Part shown: positions 44,613 to 55,227 of the stretch, piece by piece
How the letters are laid out: every line of letters begins with the position of its first letter
Position numbering within the stretch: the stretch's first letter is position 1
Assembly: GCA_030015575.1 (NCBI GenBank)
Contig: JASDDO010000001.1
Location: forward strand, 510,627,772 to 510,691,771
DNA: 64,000 nucleotides
Direction of reading: 5' to 3'
Origin: Agapanthus africanus
Lineage: Eukaryota; Streptophyta; Magnoliopsida; Asparagales; Amaryllidaceae
Notes under the pieces: model-generated
Databases searched by the model: none
What the model saw: the letters and a program-made list of their open reading frames with translations, nothing else
What the model was told of the DNA's origin: nothing
Translations under genes and position numbers: made by a program

Positions 44613-45364
44613 TGATGATGCTCGATATCGGTGATCTCCCAGATCATGACACGTAGCAGATGACGTATCCCAGATCTCAGAAGAAAGGACCTACAGGGGC
44701 CGATCGGGCCACCCCTATGCCCGTCCTACGAGCAAGCGCTGGCTCTCCTCAGAGCCCTCTGCACAATTGGCCACCTCAGCCTCCCAGCTCTCCTTCGAGC
44801 TACCACAGAACCAAGATACCTCGGCTCTCCCGTTCATCCGCGAGCTCTCCCGCCGAGGTCATCTTCCTCGGTCTCATCAAATGACCAAAGGCACCACTCG
44901 CAGGCGTAACCGTCATCCCGCGACTCTCGCCATGCGTGAGATCTCCGCCGGCCACATCCTACGTTCCACGCCATCACGATCCCCCATTAACGTGCATGTC
45001 TAGCCATTAATGGGAGATCTCGCTCATCACGCGGGCATGACGTCGGGAGCGTAACGACCGGCGTGATTCTCACGCCCGTCCTGCATGCTGCCACCGCTAT
45101 ATAAACCCCTCCTCCAGACGGTTCAAGTAAGCCAATTTTAGTCCACTTAGCCGTTAATCTACTCGGATCTCGTCACTAACTTGATCGTCGGAGGGCCCTC
45201 GGTGGTACAACCACCCTGGGACTTCCTTACAGGAAGCTCTACGTAAATCACCTCAGACCCATTGAGATCCACACGCTTCAGGAGCCAGCCTCCAGATCCA
45301 ATCTCAGCCGTCCATCACCGGCATCATCAGATCAACGGAAGATAACGCATCGACGCGATCCAGG
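44613..45364 (+). repeat. 3' LTR of the Tat-like element (about 750 bp)
   Basis: It follows the polypurine-like run gagtggggggataa (44599-44612) and matches the first LTR, including ctatataaacccc at about 45097. The right edge is set where similarity to the first LTR fades. Confidence 0.78.
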
Positions 45365-46190
45365 TCGCGTCAGATGGCGTCGACAATATGTAGTTGCATA
45401 TATTTCCAATCTTTCGCCATCCTCTGTGATTTCCATGCTCCCGATTTTACGGGACCATTTATTTGTGATGTTGTATTTATAATTTCACTATATTTTTTCT
45501 CGATCAACTAAACAACAAAAGTAAGCTGGAAGTTTGCTATCAGGACTGGCGGGGATTGACTTTATTTACATGAACTGGACTTCTCTTTGAGAATCATGAA
45601 TGTTGATCAGGCTGCAGGACTTAATTATGAAGAAATTCTGTGTCGGTATCTGTGTGTATGTGTGTGAAATAAATATGCACCCTTGTTGATGACATGCTTA
45701 ACTTCTTATGTTTGATCAGGAGAAACGCCTATTGATTGTGCTTCTACGATGAACAAAAAATCTGTTGGACGATGGAAGAGGTTATTTTACAAGTTGATGG
45801 TGATCAAACAGAAAAAGGTTTATCTCTGGGCCTTGATTGTAAGTTTGAAGGGTCCAGTGCTAACAATATGAGCCCAAGTAACAGCTTAGAGGAGGCAACC
45901 ACAGAGGAGGACGAGATTGCATGGGGGAGCCATGGCACCAAGCAAAATATTGAAGAATTCGACAAGTGGGTCTGAAGTCTATTAAGTTTCTCAATATATA
46001 ATTATAATTATAAACCCACGTCAAGAACTGTATTTTGGGGGAAGGCTTCTCCATGCTTACACAAACCTGTTGGTTTTGGCTTCAGGGCATGCTAGAAAAA
46101 GGTTGGGTCTGTTGTGATTATTTGACACCATTGAATGACTTATGATGGAAAAAGGATAGAGTCCTATATACATAATGTAAAGGTGTAGAG
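45365..46190. other. Unassigned sequence with a possible exon
   Basis: A frame at 45736-45975 encodes MEEVILQVDGDQTEKGLSLG and an acidic tail ending EEFDKWV. It is preceded by a tttgatcag acceptor-like sequence at about 45711-45719. I do not recognise it. Right of the LTR, cagatggcgtcgac (45372-45385) resembles a primer-site style sequence but is not proven. Otherwise nothing. Confidence 0.3.
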
Positions 46191-46343
46191 AGGTGGCAGA
46201 ATTTTCAAAATGCCAATTTTTCTCTCATAAATTTTGGTATTTCCACTTTCTATTGCCTCCTGTCTCATCTCCTTTTCAAAATGTCAATTTTGCCCTCATA
46301 AATATTGGTATTTCCACTTCCTACTGCCACATGTCCCATCTCC

Positions 46344-46380
46344 TATTGGCACCCGTGCTCACCTCCTGCTCTATTTAAGA
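46344..46380 (+). promoter_or_regulatory. Promoter-like module upstream of RING remnant 1
   Basis: tcctattggc (inverted CCAAT-like core) then ctatttaaga (TATA-like, 46371-46380). The same arrangement occurs at 47950-47990 and 52120-52170. Confidence 0.5.
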
Positions 46381-46493
46381 TGTAGCACCTCATCCAAATT
46401 CTCTACTCAAAAGAGAAAAACCAAAAATAAAAAAAAGTTGAAAGAGAAGAGAGAGAAAGGCCTTTAAAACTCTACCGATCTTCTTTTCCTATT

Positions 46494-46697
46494 TTGCATT
46501 CAGGGTTGAAGGACGAGAATGGCGATATTTGTGCTGTGTGTTTTGAAGAAATTGAGATGGGTAGCAACAGTGATTTAGTCAAACGAGTGCAGTTGTGTTG
46601 TGATCATACATTCCACATGAAATGTATTGTTTCTTGGTTGTTCAAGAAAAACTCATGCCCACTATGTCGATGTGAGAAGCCACGTCAAATAACTTAA
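46494..46697 (+). pseudogene. RING-H2 gene copy 1, 5'-truncated
   Basis: The frame encodes only a RING-H2 domain: ICAVCFEEIEMG, then VQLCCDHTFHMKCIVSWLF and SCPLCR. Spacing C-x2-C, C-x-H-x2-H-x2-C, C-x2-C is intact, as needed to bind two zinc ions in ubiquitin ligases. No suitable ATG precedes the domain. Compared with copy 2 (48110-48751), about 430 bp of N-terminal coding sequence is missing: the leader tattttgca joins almost directly to ggttgaaggac. Downstream sequence (46740-47250) matches that after copy 2. Most likely a truncated duplicate. Confidence 0.72.
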
Positions 46698-47639
46698 AAT
46701 GCCACTGTTAGTTTTTCTTTATTGATCGATCGTCTATTGTTTATGTTATTTTGACATGTAAAATTCGAAGAAGAATGAACAATGTTAACAAGTTCTAATT
46801 GTGTTTTCTAATATTTTCAATTGGTTTAATATGGTTAATACGATGGTCAAATGATATATTTTATGGATATATAGTATAAATCACTTAATTTTCTAACTCG
46901 GTCGTATTTTTTTAATTAAATTTGACAAATGAAGGAAAAGGAGAAAAAAATTGATAAGGTACCAGCATGCAAGTGTAGAAAAAATTCAAATGAAAAAACA
47001 ATGAGATTGCCAATTGGTTTTAATGGGTACTTCTTTGGTTGGAACAACATGTTTATGATCATAATTCGTAACAAGCATAAGTAAGAATTATTAAACAGAA
47101 AAATACTGTAGTCATGAAAAAGGTGAAAGACGTTACCATTTCCAAAAAGACTGTAGAAAAATATGGACGTTATCAGATAGAAATAGGACAGAAATGACAA
47201 GTCGGACGGAATAGATCAAAAGAAAACTGCTAAAATTAGAAAACTGCTAAAAATAAAAAGTTGTTAAAACGAGAAACTAATTATTTGATTGCGTCCTAAA
47301 TTGATTCCCGATACTTCCTGTCAAATCTTAACTGATTTGGGTGGTAATTTCACTCCTAATTCAAAAGTCAAAGTTCGGAGCAAATCTTTGACCGCGATTT
47401 CGGGGCCTTAAATGATGGATTTTCACAATTCCGAGAGACGTCAATGGAATGCCTATGGCAATCCATTGACCTAGACGATTTTGCGAGATCTTCGATTTAG
47501 TTGGTGGAACGCGCGAATCGGACAAGATTTGACAGTTTGGGATTCTCGGGTTGAACTAAACCTGACGTGTTTTGGATCGGTCGAGCAACTCCAAGTAGTC
47601 TAGGGATGCATCAATAAGGAATAATACCAGCGCATAGAC
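46698..47639. other. 3' flank of RING copy 1, duplicated after copy 2
   Basis: 46750-47100 matches 48790-49140 (for example gaacaatgtt and cataattcgtaacaa), and 47540-47650 matches 49390-49500 (aataccagcgcata, catgcatgcagt). No gene seen. Confidence 0.6.
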
Positions 47640-47925
47640 TGAGAGGGTACAAAGGCCTACGTGCATATGCATGCAGTCGCAAAATAATGACATTAATATT
47701 AGTCATAATTTGACAGAAAAAGACATTAGTCATGACGGCCAGAAAAAAAACATTAGGCATAATTTGACAGAAAAGGACATTCGTCATGATGGACTGTAGA
47801 AAAATAGTGACGTTGGCATTGGCTATCATTTGACAGAAAAAGAACATTAGTCTTGACGGACTGTAGAAAAATAATGACGTTAGAATTGGTCATGATTTGA
47901 CAGAAAAAGGACATTAGTCATGTCC
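47640..47925. repeat. Short array of the 67-bp repeat upstream of RING gene 2
   Basis: About four units with gatttgacagaaaaagg, acattagtcatgacgg and actgtagaaaaatagtgacg, the unit of the large array at 49540-51900. It ends directly at the promoter-like module of gene 2. Confidence 0.85.
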
Positions 47926-47949
47926 ACTTCCTATTGCCACATGTCCCAT

Positions 47950-47990
47950 CTCTTATTGGCACCTATCCCTACCTCTACTCTATTTAAACC
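47950..47990 (+). promoter_or_regulatory. Promoter-like module of RING gene 2
   Basis: tcttattggc (inverted CCAAT-like) at 47951-47960 and TATA-like tatttaaa at 47981-47988, about 120 bp before the ATG at 48110. Nearly the same as the module at 46344-46380. Confidence 0.55.
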
Positions 47991-48109
47991 AAGGCACTTC
48001 ATTTTTAATCCCTATAAAAGAGAAAGGGTAAAAAAAAGGGTAAGCCAGAAATATTTTGCATCTTTTAATAGCACAAAATCTTGATGCAGGACAGCCATTG
48101 CCTCTCTCA

Positions 48110-48751
48110 ATGGTCAAAGAGTATAACAAACAACCGTTGTTTCTCCTCCTCCATGCAAAACTGACGCCCACGTCATCGAATGCCGACGGTGTCGATCCTT
48201 CCGTTTGCATCCACGGGTACATTGAAGACTCCACCCAAGTGATCATTCCCTCTTCCATTGGCCCTCGTGATGGTACAAAGTGTATTTTGGACGAAATTCC
48301 ATCTTTTAAGCATCGCAAATATGTAGCCTCTAAATTACGTTCTCCCGATAAATGTCGTAGCTTCGCCGGCTGGGTGGTGCGTCGTAAATTCCCCATCCAA
48401 GATCAGCATCGCATGTATCTTAAAACGGAGATCAGTAAATTCGTACATAAGGCTGTGGAGGTAGCAAATGCTAAATTTCATATCAAGATATATGTTTATA
48501 CTAGCGTTGATAGGACCGTGACAATTAAGAGATCGCGTAAACGAAAAAGACAAGAGTTGAAGGACAGGATTGACGGTATTGTTTGTGTGGTGTGCTTCGA
48601 AGAAATTGAGAAGAGTAGCAGTGGTGATTCGTTTGAAGGAGTGCAGTTGTGCTATGACCATGCATTCCATATGAATTGCATTGTTCCTTGGTTGTTCAAC
48701 AATAACTCATGTCCGCTATGTCGATATGAGAACCCATGTGAAATAGATTAG
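48110..48751 (+). CDS. RING-H2 zinc finger protein, putative E3 ubiquitin ligase
   Basis: An uninterrupted frame of 213 residues from ATG 48110 (MVKEYNKQPLFLLLHAK) to TAG 48751. The frame is open for 18 further codons upstream but without another ATG. The N-terminal about 150 residues have no family I recognise. A basic run (KRSRKRKRQELKDR) precedes the C-terminal RING-H2 domain: VCVVCFEEIEKS, VQLCYDHAFHMNCIVPWLF, SCPLCR, with all eight zinc ligands in place. Such proteins bind an E2 enzyme and pass ubiquitin to targets. No signal peptide or membrane segment seen; the basic run could serve nuclear import (inference). It has its own TATA-like box and sits between two blocks of the 67-bp repeat. 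The only frame here I regard as plausibly functional, though it could still be an element passenger. Confidence 0.72.
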   Translation: MVKEYNKQPLFLLLHAKLTPTSSNADGVDPSVCIHGYIEDSTQVIIPSSIGPRDGTKCILDEIPSFKHRKYVASKLRSPDKCRSFAGWVVRRKFPIQDQHRMYLKTEISKFVHKAVEVANAKFHIKIYVYTSVDRTVTIKRSRKRKRQELKDRIDGIVCVVCFEEIEKSSSGDSFEGVQLCYDHAFHMNCIVPWLFNNNSCPLCRYENPCEID

Positions 48752-49539
48752 GATGTTAATTTTAGTTTTTCTTTGTTGATCAATTTTCTGTTATTTTGGC
48801 ATGTAAATTTCGAAGAAGGGATGAACAATGTTCATAAGTTCTGATTGTGTTTTCAAATATTTTCAATGGTTTAATATATTTAATATGATAATCATATGAT
48901 GTATTTGGATATATAGTATAAATCACTTAATTTTCTAACTCAGTCGTATTTTTGCAATCAATTTTGACAAAGGACAGAAAAAGACAAAAAAATTGAGAAG
49001 GTGACAGCGTCCAGATATAGAAAAACTCAAATAAAAAGGAATAATGATATTACCAATTGGTTTTAATAGATACCTTTTGGTTGGAAAACATTCATGTTAT
49101 AATCATAATTCGTAACAACCATAATTAAGCATTATTAAACAGAAAACACATTTGTCATGATGTTCTTTTTTAATTGGTAAGTGGTGCACCTCTGCTTAGG
49201 GATGCGGAGCTTCTAAACAGATTTAAGAGAAATTGAAAGAATAGAAAGATAACAATGGCAATTTCACCACACTAGGGTTTTATTTAATTAAAATTTTCCT
49301 CTTACAATTGCAAAATCTAAATCACAACTAATTTTCTAATAAAAGAAGAAGTGCTAAAAATAGAAAAACTGCTAAAAATAAGGCATAAAACCAAGTTCGA
49401 AATTTTCGGGTTGAACCAGACGTGACGTGCATCAATGAGGCATAATACCAGCGCATAAATTGATAAAGGACAAAGGCTCGCGTGCAAGTGCATGCAGTTG
49501 AGTACGTATATGAGGAAAAACATTATCAGGTACAAACAG
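48752..49539. other. 3' flank of RING gene 2
   Basis: 48790-49140 resembles the flank of copy 1. 49150-49370 is not shared with it: it starts near gttcttttttaattggtaag and ends near cataaaaccaag, so it looks like an insertion. 49390-49500 returns to the shared sequence. No gene. Confidence 0.55.
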
Positions 49540-51900
49540 GACAGAAAAAGGATATTGGTCACGATGTAAGAAAAATAGTGTTAACGATAGGAAAATAGTG
49601 ACATTAACATTAGTCTTGATTTGACAGAAAAAGAACATTAGTCATGATGGACTGTAGAAAATAGTGAAGTTAACATTGATAGTGATTTGACAGAAAAAGT
49701 TAACGACAGAAAAAGAACATTAGTCATGACGGACTGTAGAAAAATAGTGACCTGAACATTGGTAGTGATTTGACAGAAAAAGGACAGTAGTCATGACGGA
49801 CTGTAGAACAACAGTGACGTTAACGTTATTCATGATTTGACAGAAAAGAGACAGTAGTCATGACGGACTGCAGAACAACAGTGACGTTAACCTTGGTCGT
49901 GATTTGACAGAAAAAGGACATCGGTCATGACGGATTGCAGATCAATAGTGACATTAACTTTGACCGTAATTTGACAGAAAAATGACATCAGTCATGAAAG
50001 ACTGCAGAACAACAGTGACATTAATATTAACCGTTATTTGACAGAAAAAGTACATCAGTCATGATGGACTGTAGAAAAATAGTGCTGATGACAGAAAAAG
50101 GACAATACTATTGACAACCTGTAGAAAAATAGTACCCTGAACATTGGTAATAATTTAACAGAAAAAAGATATTATTCACGATCGACTGTAGAAAAATAGT
50201 GCTGATAACAGAAAAATGATAATAGTCATGACGGACTGTAGAAAGACAGTGATGTTAACATTTGTCATGATTTGATAGAAAAAGTACATTAGTCATGATG
50301 GACTGTAGAAAAATAGTGTTGACGATAGAAAAAGGACAATAGTCATGACGGACCGTAGAAAAATAGTAACCTGAACATTGGTAATGATTTAACATAAAAG
50401 GACATTAGTCATGACGGACTGTAGAACAATAGTGACGTTAACGTTATTCATGATTTGACAGAAAATAAACAGTAGTCATGACGGACTGCAGAACAACAGT
50501 GACGTTAACGTTATTCGTGATTTGACAGAAAAAGGACATCAGTCATGACGGATTGCAGATTAACAGTGACGTTAATATTGGCCGTGATTTGACAGAAAAA
50601 TGACATCAATCATGACGGACTGCAGAACAATAGTGACGTTAACATTATTCATGATTTGACACAAAAGGAGACAGTAGTCATGACGGACTGCAGAACAATA
50701 GTGACGTTAACGTTATTCATGATTTGACAAAAAAGGACAGCAGTCATGACGGACTGCAGATCAACAGTGACGTTAATGTTGGCCGTGATTTGACAGAAAA
50801 ATGACATCAGTCGTGACGGACTGCAGAACAACAGTGACGTTAATATTGACCGTGATTTGACAGAAAAAGTACATTAGTCATGATGGACTGTAGAAAAATA
50901 GTGTTGACAGCAGAAAAGGACTATAGTCATGACGGACTGTAGAAAAATAGTAAACTGAACATTGGTAATGATTTGACAGAAAAATGACATTAGTCATGAC
51001 GGAATGTAGAACAACAGTGACGTTAACGTTATTCATGATTTGACAAAAAAGAGACATCGGTCATGACGGACTGCAGAACAACAGTGACGTCAACATTATT
51101 CATGATTTGACAGAAAAAATACATTAGTCATGACGAACTGCAGAACAACAGTGACGTTAATATTGGCCGTGGTTTGACAGAAAATGGACATCAGTCATGA
51201 CAGGATGCAGATCAACAGTGACGTTAATACTGACCGTGATTTGACAGAAAATGATTTAACAAATAAAGGACATCAGTTACGATCGACTATAGAAAAATAG
51301 TGCTGATGACAGAAAAAGGATAATAGTCAGGACGGACTGTAGAACAACAGTGACGTAAACATTGGTCGTGATTTGACAGAAAATGTATATTAGAAAATAG
51401 TGCAGACGACAGAAAAATAACATTATCCATGACTGTGATTTGGCTGTGATTTGACAGAAAAGGACATTAGTCATGATTTGACTCTAGAAAAATAGTGATG
51501 TTAACATTGGTCGTGATTTGACAGAAAAGGACATTAGTCATGATTTGACAGAAAAATGACATTAGTCGTGATAGACTGTAGAAAAATAGTGACGTTAATA
51601 TTAGTCATGATTTGACAGAAAAAAGATATTGGTCATGGTGGCAAAAAAAGGACATTGGTCAAGATTTGACAGAAAAAGACATTAGTCATGCCGGAATGTA
51701 GAAAAATAATGACGTTAATGTTGGTGATAATTTGATAGAAAAAAGGAAATTTGTCCTGATGGACTGTAGAAAAATAATGACGTTAATATTAGTCATGATT
51801 TGACCGAAAAGAGACATTAGTTGTGATAGAAAAAAAGACATTAGTCCTGTTTTGACAGCAAAAAAACATTAGTCATGATTGGCTGTAGAAAAATAAAGAC
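49540..51900. repeat. Large minisatellite array, 67-bp unit
   Basis: Units of 67 bp, read by the spacing of gatttgaca (for example 50452, 50519, 50586). The unit contains gacattagtcatgacggact, gcagaacaacagtgacgtta and acgttattcatgatttgaca. About 35 units, imperfect, with some truncated ones. Each unit has two TGACG cores and one TTGAC core. No frame in it is a gene. It lies between RING gene 2 and the promoter of the Helitron. Confidence 0.93.
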
Positions 51901-52109
51901 GTCACCACGTTTAAATAGGACGAAAAGGATAAGTACGACAGAAAATGTCAAAAGAAAAATAAAATGAAGAAGAGAGACACGTTACCAGATGCAAAAGGAC
52001 GGTAGAAAAATAAAAACGTTTGTAGTGATGAGACATAGTAAATAAAATAAATTCATATGATAAAACAAAAATATTTTATCAGAAATTTAAAAAAATAAAA
52101 ATGAATTGA

Positions 52110-52170
52110 ATTTGTTGTTGTCTCCACCTCCTATTGACGTCATACCTCATCATCTCCTTCCCCTATTTAA
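52110..52170 (+). promoter_or_regulatory. Promoter-like module of the Helitron gene
   Basis: cctcctattgacg, then ctatttaatccagcgctt (TATA-like) at about 52163-52180. It resembles the modules before both RING copies in order and spacing. A leader with an apparent first intron (donor near 52340) follows. Confidence 0.45.
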
Positions 52171-52840
52171 TCCAGCGCTTTTCATCTTCTTTCTCACTTG
52201 AAAAAAAGGGAAAATATAAAGGAAAAAAAGGGAAAATAGAGAAAGAGAGAGATCTCATTCTTACGAAATTCTAGATTTTCCAACACTTTTGAAACTTAAA
52301 TTCTTTGATTGGATCATTTCAAAGCACCATACTTTCAGTAAGTATTTTTATCTCTTTCTTTGTTTTCTTCTTCAACATATATGATCATGAATCAAGATGG
52401 TTTGCACAAATTTTTTTTTCCATAACTAAACTTTTCTTTTTCAATGTATTATTTTTCATTATTCATTTAGTATTTTTTTAACTGATGGGAATATTTTTAA
52501 AAGTTGTCATTATTAATGCAATACTTGACTTGAATTGATATTTTTTCCATTTACAGGAAAGTGTTCGTTTAATTTGGTCAACAACAAAATTGGAGTAAAA
52601 CTAAGGTAACAAAAAATCTATTATTCGAAAAATTCAATATTTAAGATTTTTATTTATTTATGCTTATACGTAGAAGTAAATTATTTTTTCTCTAAATTTA
52701 AATTCCTATTGGTATCTGTATAGTTTTCCATTTAAGTTATTAATAAATGATGTGACATATTTATTGTTATTAGTCAATCATTTATGTTAATCTCTATAAT
52801 TGTTTCTATTGTGATATTATCTTTTGTCTTTTATTTAGCT

Positions 52841-55227
52841 ATGTATGGGAATAAATCAAAACACATTCGCAAACCGTTATCAGAAGCACAAAAACAACGT
52901 AAATATGAATGTGAAAGAATAAGATATCAAAATAACAGTCATCCAACACTAATACTAAAAATGATGAATTTTCTTTCAAGCGAAAGTGAGAGACATTTGA
53001 TTTTGGTATCCCGCACTTCAAGAGACCATTAGAACAAATTCCTAATTTTTCTACCAATGTCGAATGCAACACATCTTTGATGGATAATGATACCGTTTTG
53101 TATCATTATACGGAAGTGGGCTTTTTGAATGATCACCGCATACTTAATAAAGATATTCATCAAGATTTTTCATACAGTCAAAAAAACGATAATGATAGTA
53201 AGAGCACACTTCATCCTCATTATATATCCTTATAAAACACAAAGTTTTATCTAATTTTACTTGAATATTTGATATTAACTATATTTAAAGGACATATTAC
53301 TCAAATATCTTTAATTTTTAATTTTTTGATTTACAAATATTTTACATGTTTTAAAAGATATAAGATTATTTTAAATAAAATCCTCCATAAATATAATAAT
53401 ATAGTATATTACATTTTCTTATTGCTGATTAAATTCTAATGTGTGTTTTATAATGATACATGATAAAAAAGTTTTAATGATAATTATTTAGCAGATTGGC
53501 GCAGTCGTTTCTATTATTCGGGACCTTCTATTGAAAAATGTTCTAGATGTGATGCAATTGTGTGGAAAGAAGAAAGGATTAGAACTAATGATAAGAAAAA
53601 AATAAATTATTCACTTTGTTGTAAGAGTGGAAGAGTTTCTCTGCATCTTTTTGAGAAGACACCGGAAATGCTGGACTCTTTATTTCACTATCAAAATGTT
53701 TCTGAACAAGCTAAACAATTTCGGGAAAAAATTCGTTCATTCAACTTTATGTTTGCTTTTACATCTATTAGTGCAAAGATGGATTATCAAATTTTGAACG
53801 GAAGGGGATCATATACATTTCAAATTCATGGACAAAACTATCATAAAATAGGTTAATTGCTACCGGCTATCGGAAGTCAACCTAAATATGCACAGCATTA
53901 TATATATGATACCAAGCATGAAATTGAAAATCGAATTGCATCTATTGGAGATAATTGTAATGCTGCGGAATATGATTCAGAAACTGTGAAAAGTTTGAAG
54001 GAAATGTTGGATAAATACAACAAATATGTTAAGAAATTTCGATGCGTACGTGATTGGTATGAGAACAATAAGAATAAAGAGTTTAGTTTACACATTCTAG
54101 AGTATAAAAATCATAAGGGTCAACAATATAATAAACCAAATTCAACAGAAATAGCTGCTCTGATGATTGATGATGAATTTTTTCCTTCATCTACTTGAGA
54201 TATTATTGTCAACGATCGAAAAAAAGGATATCAAAGAATTAGTGAGATTCATCCAGCATACATGCCATTGCAATATCCCTTATTATTCCCATATGGAGAA
54301 GATAGTTGGCATAATTATATTGAAGGTAACAATATGAAGAGAAAAAGGAATAAAGTTTCAATGAAAGACTTCTACGTATTTAGGTTACAACAGCGTTGTT
54401 ATGAAGGAACAACGTTGTTGAGAGGTGGAAAATTATTACAACAATATATAGTTGATGCTTATGCGTATGTTGAAGCGAATTGTCTTGGATGGATTCATAA
54501 TAATCAAAAAACTTTACGTTGTGAGTTATATTAAGGCTTGCAGGATGCTGTTGACGATGGTGATAATGATGCTCACGCAATCGGTAAAAAAATCATTTTG
54601 CCTTCATCCTTTACTGGAGGTCAACGATACATGATTTAAAACTATCAAGATACTATGGCAATTTGAGCATGGGCCGAGCCTCCGGATTTATTCATTACTT
54701 TTACATGAAATCCTAATTGGAAAGAAATACATGATTTTTTATTGATTGCTGGTGGTCAAAGTGCATCTGATAGGCCTGATATTGTTGCCAGAGTTTTTCA
54801 CTTAAAACTTATACAGCTTCTTGATGATTTGATTAAACATAAATATTTTGGACGAGTAATTTCCGGTAGGTTATTGTCATTATTTCTTGATATATGTTTT
54901 TTATATTGTTATATGTTTCTATTTAAAAGTTTAATTTTTCCATTTGTAGATCTATCTGTGATAGAATTTCAAAAACGAGGATTACCACATTCTCATACCC
55001 TTATTACATTGGAAAGTTCAAAAAAAAATCGCAAAGGATATTGATAATTTAATTAGAGATGAGCTTCCTGACATTAAAATGGAACCTTTACTTCATGATT
55101 TTGTGGTTACCCATATGATTCATGGACCATGTGGTACACATAATCCAAAATGTGTTTGCATGAAAAATAATAAATGCTAAAAAAGATTCCCTAAAATGTT
55201 CAATGACCATACTATTATTGATGAAAA
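52841..55227 (+). pseudogene. Helitron Rep/helicase gene, N-terminal half with HUH nuclease
   Basis: An N-terminal exon starts at ATG 52841 (GNKSKHIRKPLSEAQKQRK). The next exon from about 53491 holds the Helitron N-terminal domain (CSRCDAIVWKEER, ALCCKSG-like NYSLCCKSGRVSLHL). From 53560 to 55044 a single frame carries IHPAYMPLQYPLLFPYGED, then RGGKLLQQYIVDAYAYVE and PDLFITFT, then the HUH nuclease motif EFQKRGLPHSH (His codons 54988 and 54994), which nicks DNA for rolling-circle transposition. MIHGPCGTHNPKCVCM follows in another frame. Six in-frame stops break it (53854, 54196, 54532, 54637, 54664, 54706). Copia C inserted after 55227, so the catalytic tyrosines and the helicase lie outside or are lost. 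Confidence 0.85.
54866..54949 (+). other. Probable intron in the Helitron Rep gene
   Basis: gtaggttatt...catttgtag, 84 bp, AT-rich, between FGRVIS and DLSVIEFQKRGLPH. Removal joins the two conserved parts in frame. Because 84 is divisible by three, the frame stays open through it. Confidence 0.6.

Larger units (their letters stand above)
36901..45364 (+). mobile_element. Ty3/gypsy Tat-like derivative with gag but no pol, with antisense gene
   Basis: Two LTR copies (36901 to about 37650; 44613 to about 45364) begin tgatgatgctcgatatcgg. The internal 7 kb holds gag (37694-39430), a small antisense frame, an 83-bp tandem array, a spliced antisense gene and a polypurine-like tract gtggggggataa before the second LTR. 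No protease, RT, RNase H or integrase motif was found on either strand. Gag type and the antisense gene match the Tat group of plant gypsy elements. The LTR ends and a target duplication could not be fixed: gatag precedes the first LTR but was not found after the second. Confidence 0.78.

Noticed and set aside
49540-51900. Array considered as a CRISPR-like repeat-spacer structure
   Set aside because: Units are contiguous and similar along their whole length with no unique spacers, and the context is a plant genome.
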